From UBA10649 sp964391765 (GTDB lineage: Bacteria; Actinomycetota; Actinomycetes; S36-B12): a stretch of 11,924 nucleotides of DNA. Positions 1 to 5,802 of this stretch are shown here, piece after piece (within the stretch, counting starts at the first letter, position 1; each line of letters starts with the position of its first letter). The translations under genes were made by a program, and so were the position numbers. Where the stretch lies: NCBI GenBank assembly GCA_964391765.1, contig CAYMNG010000076.1, forward strand, positions 1 through 11,924, in the 5' to 3' direction. The notes under the pieces were generated by a model that saw nothing but the letters and a program-made list of their open reading frames with translations, was not told the DNA's origin and made no database searches.

Positions 1-718
1 TCGTCAGGATGATGAGGACCGGCTTGATCACCGGCAGGACGATCCGGCGCAGGATGGTCCAGCCGGTCGCACCGTCGACCTGCGCGGCCTCGACCAGCTC
101 CCCCGGGACCTGGCTGAGCGCGGCGTACAGCGAGATCGTGACGAACGGCAGCGCGCCCCAGATGACGAGTACGCCGATGACGATCAGCCCGATCCGCGCG
201 TCCTCGAACCAGTTGATCATCGCCCAGTCCGGGTTGATGAGCCCCAGGACATGGTTCACGACGCCGTAGTCGTAGTCGAACAGCCACTTCCAGACCGTGA
301 TCGCCACCAGCGCGGGCATCGCCCACACCAGGACGAGGACGGAGGTGAAGGCGACCCGCAGCGCGGTGTGCATCCGACGCATCAGCATCGCGAACGCCAT
401 GCCGACCACCATCGTCCCGGCGACCGCGAAGGTCGTGAACGCGATGCTGCGCAGCAACACCTGCCAGAACTGCGGGTCGGTGAACAGATCGGTGTAGTTG
501 CTCAGGCCGATCCACTCGCCTGCCCCCGCCATGAGCTGGGGCAGGCCGTACTTCTGCAGGCTCAGCGTGGCGAGCTTGTACATCGGCCAGGCGAGCACGA
601 CGAGCAGGACGAGCACGCTCGGCGTGACCAGCCAGTACGGCAACCGACCGTATCGCCAGGACTGAGCCGTCGGTGCCACGTCGGTCGGGGGGCCGACCTC
701 GTCAGGAGTGACCGTCAT
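1..718 (-). CDS. Sugar ABC transporter permease, MalF type (3' end cut by window edge)
   Basis: This is an inner-membrane permease subunit of a carbohydrate-uptake (CUT1-type) ABC transporter; 239 codons are visible and the C-terminus lies beyond the left edge. A cytoplasmic N-terminus precedes a first membrane helix at about residues 27-47. A further hydrophobic helix at 88-112 is followed by segments at about 122-145 and 176-200. The EAA loop that contacts the ATPase lies at about 207-233, with the typical E-A-A-x-x-D-G-A pattern and a following I-x-x-P. The ATG at 718 is chosen because GGAGGA lies 7 nt upstream on the minus strand and the protein starts at the usual family position. It lies 75 nt downstream of the solute-binding gene, with a stem-loop between them. 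The second permease should lie just outside the window. Family identity is secure; the amino-sugar substrate is inferred from the neighbours. Confidence 0.93.
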   Translation of the reverse strand, partial: MTVTPDEVGPPTDVAPTAQSWRYGRLPYWLVTPSVLVLLVVLAWPMYKLATLSLQKYGLPQLMAGAGEWIGLSNYTDLFTDPQFWQVLLRSIAFTTFAVAGTMVVGMAFAMLMRRMHTALRVAFTSVLVLVWAMPALVAITVWKWLFDYDYGVVNHVLGLINPDWAMINWFEDARIGLIVIGVLVIWGALPFVTISLYAALSQVPGELVEAAQVDGATGWTILRRIVLPVIKPVLIILT

Positions 719-737
719 GGGTGAATCCTCCGCCTGT

Positions 738-780
738 GACGTGGCCCCCCTGCCCGGATCGCGAGCAGGAGGGCCACGTC
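738..780 (-). terminator. Stem-loop between binding-protein and permease genes (attenuator or mRNA-stabilising hairpin)
   Basis: The arms 738-753 and 765-780 are complementary over 16 bp with one mismatch and enclose an 11-nt loop. The hairpin starts 14 nt after the binding-protein stop codon and ends 20 nt before the permease start. There is no U-tract. In binding-protein-dependent operons such a hairpin commonly lets more binding protein than permease be made, by partial termination or by protecting the upstream mRNA 3' end. That role is inference here. Confidence 0.65.
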
Positions 781-793
781 AGGTCGCGACCGA

Positions 794-2113
794 CTACGAG
801 TTGAGCAGCTTCGTGATCTGCTCGGAGGCGGCCTTCGAGGCGTCCGCGATCGACGCCTTGCCCGTCAGGATCTCGACGAGCATGTTCGGGATGACCTGCG
901 CGGTCTCGACATTCGCCCAGTTCGGCGCGGTCGGGACGAACCAGGACTTCTGCGCGGCCTGGGCGAACGGCTGGTTGGCGGCCGGGACGTCGGCGAGCAG
1001 CGAGGTCGTGTTCGGCAGGACGCCCTTGGCGGCCAGCGCCTTCTGGTTGTCCGTCGACGTGAACGTCGCGATCCACTCCGCGCCCAGCGCCGCGTTCGCG
1101 GACTTCGCCGGGACGGCGAGGACCGAGCCACCCAGGAAGGTCGGCATGACCTCGCCGGCCTTCGTGCTCGGCATCGGGTACGCCGCGACCTTGTCGGCCA
1201 GCGTCGGATCGCCGCCGTCCTCCGCGGAGATCAGCCCGACCTCCCAGCCGTTGCCGTACATCGACGCCGACTGGCCGGAGATCATGGTGTTCCACTCCTC
1301 GGCCTCGGTGCCGGACTTGTCGGCGCGCGACCCGGTCTCCAGCGCCTTCTGCCATGCGGCCAGACCGGCCTGGGCCTCGGCGGAGTCCAGGGTTCCGGTC
1401 CACGTGTCACCGGACTGCGTGGCGATCGCCCCGCCCTGGTCGTACACGTAACTCATCGCGAGGTACCAGTACTTGCCCGGCGCGTAGAAGGCCGAGAACT
1501 TCTTGTTGTCCGCGCCGAACTTCTCCATGAGCTTGGCGTTGACGGCGTTGAACTCGTCCTGCGACGTCGGCACCGCCGCGCCCACGTCGGAGTACATGTC
1601 GGTGCGGTAGATCATCGCGCGGGCGCCCGCGTAGTAGGGCACCCCGAAGAGCGTGCCGCTGTAGCTGCTGGCGTCGGCCAGACCCTGCAACCAGGTGTCC
1701 TGGTTGGGGAACTGCTGCCCGCCGAGGTCGGCGAGTGCCCCGGCCGCCATGTACTTCGTCGTCTCGGTGTTGCCGAGTTCGACGACGTCCGGCGGTGTGC
1801 TGCCGGCCAGTGCGGCGTCCAACTTGGTCAGGTGGTCCGACCACTGCTGGTACTCGACGTTGACCGTGACGTTGGGGTGGGCCGTCGCGAACGCGTCGTT
1901 CGTCGCCTGGACGACCTCGGGCCAGCTCGTCTGCGCATCGGTTTGCAGCCACACCGTGAGGGTGGTGGGCTCCTCTGCCGGCGCGCTCGCCGCGGCGGAC
2001 GTCGGGGCTGCGCCCGTCGTGGCCGGGGACTGCGCGGTGGTGCCGCTGCTGCTGCAGGCGGCCAAGAGCATCGTGGCGCTGACGGCAGCGACCACTGCGA
2101 ACTTGCGTCGCAT
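794..2113 (-). CDS. Extracellular sugar-binding lipoprotein (SBP family 1, amino-sugar/oligosaccharide type)
   Basis: This 439-residue solute-binding protein should be anchored outside the membrane and deliver sugar to the permease encoded just downstream. It starts with a short basic n-region and a lipobox LLAAC with Cys20 as the lipidated residue, followed by a Ser/Thr/Ala/Pro-rich linker to about residue 50. The mature domain has the family-1 layout: an LTVWLQT strand, a PPDVVELGN segment, a GVPYYAGARAMIYR segment, and a late FLGGSVLAVPAKS strand. The ATG at 2113 is preceded by AGGAGG with a 4-nt gap and gives a proper signal peptide. A longer reading frame upstream to 2434 runs antisense to the regulator and is rejected. 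It is divergent from the GntR gene, with DasR-like operators in its promoter. By analogy with DasA, an amino sugar or chitooligosaccharide is the likely ligand, but the sequence alone does not fix this. Confidence 0.93.
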   Translation of the reverse strand: MRRKFAVVAAVSATMLLAACSSSGTTAQSPATTGAAPTSAAASAPAEEPTTLTVWLQTDAQTSWPEVVQATNDAFATAHPNVTVNVEYQQWSDHLTKLDAALAGSTPPDVVELGNTETTKYMAAGALADLGGQQFPNQDTWLQGLADASSYSGTLFGVPYYAGARAMIYRTDMYSDVGAAVPTSQDEFNAVNAKLMEKFGADNKKFSAFYAPGKYWYLAMSYVYDQGGAIATQSGDTWTGTLDSAEAQAGLAAWQKALETGSRADKSGTEAEEWNTMISGQSASMYGNGWEVGLISAEDGGDPTLADKVAAYPMPSTKAGEVMPTFLGGSVLAVPAKSANAALGAEWIATFTSTDNQKALAAKGVLPNTTSLLADVPAANQPFAQAAQKSWFVPTAPNWANVETAQVIPNMLVEILTGKASIADASKAASEQITKLLNS

Positions 2114-2117
2114 GGAA

Positions 2118-2123
2118 CCTCCT
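2118..2123 (-). promoter_or_regulatory. Ribosome binding site of the sugar-binding protein
   Basis: AGGAGG on the minus strand, 4 nt before the ATG at 2113. It settles the start against the much longer upstream open frame. Confidence 0.85.
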
Positions 2124-2139
2124 ATTGGTTCAGACCACT
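2124..2139. promoter_or_regulatory. DasR-like (dre) operator, promoter-distal copy
   Basis: ATTGGTTCAGACCACT matches the Streptomyces dre consensus as I recall it (ACTGGTCTAGACCACT) at 13 of 16 positions, including a perfect right half AGACCA. It lies between the predicted start of transcription and the AGGAGG of the binding-protein gene, where a bound repressor would block elongation. It is one of a tandem pair. The adjacent regulator belongs to the matching family. Confidence 0.6.
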
Positions 2140-2143
2140 TCCT

Positions 2144-2172
2144 AAACTGGACTAGACCTCTTAGCATGTCAA
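2144..2172 (-). promoter_or_regulatory. Predicted promoter of the sugar-transport operon
   Basis: On the minus strand a perfect -35 box TTGACA (2172-2167) is followed, after 17 nt, by a weak -10 candidate CAGTTT (2149-2144). The -35 match is clear. The -10 assignment is uncertain because it lacks the first T of TAnnnT. A plus-strand promoter for the regulator probably lies in 2173-2210, but I see no convincing box there. Confidence 0.45.
2146..2161. promoter_or_regulatory. DasR-like (dre) operator, core-promoter copy
   Basis: ACTGGACTAGACCTCT matches the recalled dre consensus at 14 of 16 positions and contains the HutC-subfamily core TAGAC. Its centre is 22 bp, about two helical turns, from that of the neighbouring copy. 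It falls in the -35/-10 spacer and the -10 region of the predicted binding-protein promoter, so occupancy should exclude RNA polymerase. Confidence 0.7.
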
Positions 2173-2222
2173 GACGAAACCCGATTTCGTGAATAACAGT
2201 TCGATCACGCGAGGATGCGCCC

Positions 2223-2951
2223 ATGACCCGACCGCTCGTCGACGACGGCCAGCCCAAGCCGTACCAGGTCCGCGTCGCCCTGACCGCGATGCTCGCCGAC
2301 CTCGGGCCAGGCGAGTCGCTCCCGCCCGAGCGGGCGCTCGCGCACGACTTCGGGGTCTCGCGCAGCACGGTCCGACAGGCGATCACCGACCTCGTTGCGG
2401 CCGGGCTGGTCCAACGACAGCACGGATCGGGCACCTATCCCGTGCCACCGAAGGTCGAACTCCCGCTGCGCCTGGCCAGCTACACCCGGGACGTCTCCGA
2501 TCAGGGCCTACGACCGACCTCACGCGTCGTCTCGATGCGCAGGGCCGTCGCCGATCCGGTGACGGCCGCGGCCCTGGCCGTCCCGCCCGGCACCCGCGTG
2601 TGGCGGCTGGAGCGACTGCGCCTGACCGACACGACGCCGCTGGCCGTGGAGTGCTCGCACCTGCCGGTCGAACGGTTCCCCGACCTGGGTCGACTGATCA
2701 AGGACGACGTGTCGCTCTACCGCGTCCTGGAGGACCGGTATCGGATCACGGTGACCCGTGCGGTCGAGACGGTCGAGACCGCGATGGCCAGCCCCGAGCA
2801 GTACCGACTCCTCGAGGCCGACCCGGCGGCGCCGGTCCTCGTGCTGACCCGGACGACGTTCGACCAGCGTGGGCAGGCCGTGGAGTACGTCCTGAGCACC
2901 TATCGCGGCGACCGCTGCCGGCTCACGGCCGTCCTGCTCCCGCAGCCGTAG
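2223..2951 (+). CDS. GntR/HutC-family transcriptional regulator (DasR-like, UTRA domain)
   Basis: This 242-residue repressor has the GntR-HutC architecture. A winged helix-turn-helix spans about residues 10-75, with the diagnostic LPPERALAHDFGVSRSTVRQ and a GLVQRQHGSGTY wing. A UTRA ligand-binding domain spans about 90-235. Length is normal for DasR/NagR proteins (about 240-250). GAGGA lies 7 nt before the ATG at 2223. Known DasR/NagR members bind glucosamine-6-P or N-acetylglucosamine-6-P and release dre sites. Two dre-like sites lie in the intergenic region shared with the divergent binding-protein gene, so this is most likely the local repressor of sugar uptake and possibly of itself. The ligand is inferred from the operator type and from the predicted glucosamine kinase and SIS genes nearby. 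It could instead be a paralogue with another phosphosugar ligand. Confidence 0.92.
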   Translation: MTRPLVDDGQPKPYQVRVALTAMLADLGPGESLPPERALAHDFGVSRSTVRQAITDLVAAGLVQRQHGSGTYPVPPKVELPLRLASYTRDVSDQGLRPTSRVVSMRRAVADPVTAAALAVPPGTRVWRLERLRLTDTTPLAVECSHLPVERFPDLGRLIKDDVSLYRVLEDRYRITVTRAVETVETAMASPEQYRLLEADPAAPVLVLTRTTFDQRGQAVEYVLSTYRGDRCRLTAVLLPQP

Positions 2952-2962
2952 GGACGGCCCAC

Positions 2963-3010
2963 GGCACCGGCACCGGCACCGACACCGACACCGACACCGA
3001 CACCGGCACC
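2963..3010. repeat. Hexanucleotide microsatellite (GGCACC/GACACC, 8 units)
   Basis: Eight head-to-tail 6-bp units run without interruption: three GGCACC, four GACACC and one GGCACC. A decayed ninth unit, GGCAAC, follows at 3011-3016. The array starts 11 bp after the regulator stop codon and lies outside any supported gene. Confidence 0.95.
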
Positions 3011-3026
3011 GGCAACCACGGCGACG

Positions 3027-3040
3027 GCCCCGCGCGGGGC
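3027..3040. terminator. GC-rich palindrome after the regulator gene, possible terminator
   Basis: GCCCCGCGCGGGGC is a perfect 14-bp palindrome that can form a 5-bp stem with a 4-nt loop, 75 bp after the GntR stop. No U-tract follows. Apart from this and the microsatellite I see nothing else certain in 2952-3130; the promoter of the cyclase gene must lie there or upstream. Confidence 0.3.
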
Positions 3041-3130
3041 GGGGCGGACACGAGGACGGTCGTCTGACTGCGACAAAGCCGCCTCGGGGACCGACCATCC
3101 TGCGAAGCCTTCCAACCGGGGCGAGGGGAC

Positions 3131-4822
3131 ATGACGAGGAACGCCAGCACGGACGTCTTCGGTCGCGCGATGCGCGACTCCGCCGTCCCGATGCTGCTCG
3201 TCGCCCCCGAGGGGGCGATCACGTACGCCAACGACGCTGCCGGCGCGTTCTTCGGCCTGGGCGAACGCGAACTCACGGCGAGCACGTGGCAGCAGCTCAC
3301 CCATCCGGACGATCTCGACGTCGACCTCGCCCACGTCGACGCGCTGCTGCGCGACGAGGCCGACTCCTACCGGCTCGTCAAGCGGTACCTGCACGCCGAC
3401 GGGAGCACGCGCGTCGGCGACCTCGTCGTCACCGCGATCCGCGACGGCCTCGGCGCGGTCGAGTTCTTCGTGTCCCAGATCGTCGACATCTCCGCCGAGC
3501 AGCGGGCCCTGGACGCCCTCGCCGAGTCCGAGCGGCGGTTCCACCTGATGTTCGACCGATCTGCCGACCTCGTGCTCGTCATCGCACCCGACCTGACGAT
3601 CGAGTGGCTGTCCCCGTCCGTCGAGTCCCTCCTCGGCGCACCGGCCGAGGAGTACCTGGGGACGGTCGTGATGGACCACATCCACCCCGACGACCGAGAG
3701 GCGATCATGTCCGCCGTCGCCGCGGTGGGCGAGGACGCCACCGTCCGGTTCCGGAACCGGCTGCGCCGCGCGGACGGGCAGTACCGGTGGTTCGCGACGT
3801 CGCTGGCGACCGAGCACGCGCCGACCGGCACCGGGCTCGTCCTGTACGGCAGCAGCCTCGACATCCACGAGACCGTCCTCGCCGAACAAGAACTCGAGCG
3901 ATCGCGAGCCATGCTCCGCGGCATCCTCGACAACCTGCCGGACCCGTGGGTGCTGCTCGACCCGGTTCGCGACGACACCGGCCGCATCGTGGACTTCGTC
4001 TACGTCGACGCCAACACCGCCGCGTGCGCGATCAACCGGATCTCGCGGTCGGCACTGCTGGGCACCCGACTGCTCGAGCTGCTGCCCGAGCACGAGGATC
4101 AGGGCCTGCTCGCGGCCTACGCGTACGTCGTCGACACCGGGTACCCGTTGGCCCTCGACGACGAGCCGTTTCCGGACCGGCTGGACCCGACGCGGATCCG
4201 CCGCTACGACAACCGCGCGGTCGCGATCGGCGGGCAGTTGAGCTTCACCTGGCGCGACGTCACCGACCGCTTCGAACTACGACAGCTCCTCGACCGGCAG
4301 GCCCACCACGACCAGTTGACCGGCCTGCCCAACCGCGCGCGCCTCAGCGCACGGATGGACGAGGTCTTCGGCCGCACACCCCGCACCGGCGAACGGCTCG
4401 CCGTCTTGTACTGCGACCTCGACGCGTTCAAGGCGATCAACGACACCCGCGGGCACGCGGTCGGTGACACCGTCCTGCGGGCGGTCGCCGAGCGGATGTC
4501 GCGCTCGGTGCGGGCCCAGGACACCGTCGCCCGCCTCGGGGGTGACGAGGTCGTCGTCATCCTCGAGGGGGTCCACACCGTCGACGACGCCCTGGCCGTC
4601 GCGGCGAAGATCCGCACCGCCGTCGCCGAGCCGATCGACGTCGGCGGCGTCGGCGACACCGGCGACGGCAGCGACGGCGGCGCGGTCACGACGTCGATGA
4701 GCATCGGCATCGCCCTCACCGAGCGCGGCACCGACCCGAAGGCGGCGCTGCAGCACGCCGACGCAGCCCTGTACCAGGCCAAGGAGGCCGGGCGGGACCG
4801 GGCCGCGGTCTACGACGGCTGA
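3131..4822 (+). CDS. PAS-PAS-(PAS-like)-GGDEF diguanylate cyclase
   Basis: This 563-residue soluble sensor protein should make cyclic di-GMP from two GTP. No signal peptide or membrane helix is visible, so sensing is cytoplasmic. A PAS domain spans about residues 10-125 and a second about 132-250, with the usual PAS/PAC ends VDISAEQR and LDIHETV. A third, divergent PAS-like segment spans about 260-385. The GGDEF domain (about 390-560) has the metal/nucleotide motif CDLDAFKAINDTRGH (428-442). The signature reads GGDEV (470-474), with Val in place of Phe. An intact I-site, RAQD (461-464), lies five residues before it, so product inhibition is expected. A Gly/Asp-rich insert (about 504-518) interrupts the late GGDEF fold. 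There is no EAL or HD-GYP partner. GAGGGG precedes the ATG closely. Its last 13 bp overlap the convergent SIS gene. A link to sugar use is not shown. Confidence 0.93.
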   Translation: MTRNASTDVFGRAMRDSAVPMLLVAPEGAITYANDAAGAFFGLGERELTASTWQQLTHPDDLDVDLAHVDALLRDEADSYRLVKRYLHADGSTRVGDLVVTAIRDGLGAVEFFVSQIVDISAEQRALDALAESERRFHLMFDRSADLVLVIAPDLTIEWLSPSVESLLGAPAEEYLGTVVMDHIHPDDREAIMSAVAAVGEDATVRFRNRLRRADGQYRWFATSLATEHAPTGTGLVLYGSSLDIHETVLAEQELERSRAMLRGILDNLPDPWVLLDPVRDDTGRIVDFVYVDANTAACAINRISRSALLGTRLLELLPEHEDQGLLAAYAYVVDTGYPLALDDEPFPDRLDPTRIRRYDNRAVAIGGQLSFTWRDVTDRFELRQLLDRQAHHDQLTGLPNRARLSARMDEVFGRTPRTGERLAVLYCDLDAFKAINDTRGHAVGDTVLRAVAERMSRSVRAQDTVARLGGDEVVVILEGVHTVDDALAVAAKIRTAVAEPIDVGGVGDTGDGSDGGAVTTSMSIGIALTERGTDPKAALQHADAALYQAKEAGRDRAAVYDG

Positions 4823-5802
4823 GCGACCACCGACTGCTGCGCCTGCCACGTCCGCGCGGCGAGGAGTTCGGCGACGAGCACCTCGCTGAGCAGCCGCACG
4901 TCGTCCTCGTCGTCGTGCGCGAACCGCACGGTGGCCGCCGCCCCGGGGACACCCGCGCCGACCGCCGCCAGCGTCGACCCGCGCTGGGTGACCCAGTCCA
5001 GCAACGCCGGTTCCCACCGCGCCCCCCCGAACAGCACGAGGCGGTAGTCGGTGGTCTTCGTCAGGTAGACGTCGACGTGGCTCCAGTCGCCGGTCTCGCA
5101 CCCGACCGCAGCCAGCCGTGGAGCCTCCCGCACCATCAGCGCGGCCTGCTGCGCCGAGGACAGCCGTCGCGCCGGTGCGACGAAGTGCGTGCCGTGCGGG
5201 CCGAGCGCGGCCGCCGAGAACGCCGGCAGCCAGTCCGCCTCGCGCGCAAGGAGATCGGCCGAGGCGACCGCGCTGCGCTCGACCACGTCGGCGACGGCCG
5301 ACCGCCCCGCCGGACCCGTCGTCACGCCGGCCTCGAGGGCGAGCCACAGGGCGAGCGTGTGCTGGAACGTCCGGCACGCGACTCCGCCGCGCTCGGGACC
5401 GGCGAGCAGGTCGACCGCGCTCGTCGCGTCGGCGCAGACGGCCGATCCGGCGGTGTTCGTCACCGCGACGACCGCGCACCGTCCGGCGTACCGCGCGATC
5501 GCGTCGAGCGTCTCGACCGACCCGCCGCCGGCGGACACCGCCACGACGACGGTGTCGGCGCGCGGGGCAGGCAGCAGGTCGCTGCTGGCCAACTCGGCGA
5601 CGGCCTCGATCCCGCGGGCCCGCAGGCGGGCGGCCGCGACGCAGTTGGCGTAGTGCGACGAGCCCATCCCGAGGAGCACGAGGTGCGATCGGGCCGTGAT
5701 ACCCGTCGCCGACCACGGGTCCTCGGCGCGCAGTGCACCCGCCAGGTCGGTCAGTACGTCCGGCTTGGCGGCCAGGTCGGCGGCGAACAGGTCCGGGTTC
5801 AT
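4810..5802 (-). CDS. Double-SIS sugar-phosphate isomerase/deaminase (predicted glucosamine-6-phosphate deaminase type)
   Basis: This 330-residue cytoplasmic protein has two SIS domains (about 40-155 and 200-300), as in the isomerase half of GlmS and in AgaS/NagB-II proteins. The first SIS has LLGMGSSHYAN (43-53) and the phosphosugar loop SAGGGSVET (90-98). ERGGVACRTFQHTLALW (137-153) follows, a region that helps shape the active site in this family. The second domain contains REAPRLAAVGCETGDWSH (225-242). There is no glutaminase domain, so synthesis from glutamine is unlikely. Deamination or isomerisation of an amino-sugar phosphate such as GlcN-6-P to fructose-6-P is the best guess. The ATG at 5802 has GGAGGA 9 nt upstream and overlaps the kinase stop as TGATG, indicating translational coupling and a shared pathway. 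Its 3' end overlaps the convergent cyclase by 13 bp. Exact substrate is inferred. Confidence 0.85.
   Translation of the reverse strand: MNPDLFAADLAAKPDVLTDLAGALRAEDPWSATGITARSHLVLLGMGSSHYANCVAAARLRARGIEAVAELASSDLLPAPRADTVVVAVSAGGGSVETLDAIARYAGRCAVVAVTNTAGSAVCADATSAVDLLAGPERGGVACRTFQHTLALWLALEAGVTTGPAGRSAVADVVERSAVASADLLAREADWLPAFSAAALGPHGTHFVAPARRLSSAQQAALMVREAPRLAAVGCETGDWSHVDVYLTKTTDYRLVLFGGARWEPALLDWVTQRGSTLAAVGAGVPGAAATVRFAHDDEDDVRLLSEVLVAELLAARTWQAQQSVVAQPS

Noticed and set aside
2114..2434. N-terminal extension of the sugar-binding protein frame upstream of the ATG at 2113
   Set aside because: It would bury the lipoprotein signal peptide in the middle of the protein, is antisense to the conserved GntR helix-turn-helix, and the AGGAGG at 2118-2123 fixes the shorter start.
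2963..3016. CRISPR array
   Set aside because: The units are 6-bp direct repeats with no spacers and no cas genes; it is a microsatellite.
2900..4093. 397-codon minus-strand open frame
   Set aside because: It is antisense to the PAS domains of the cyclase, has biased low-complexity composition typical of high-GC shadow frames, and reads through the microsatellite.
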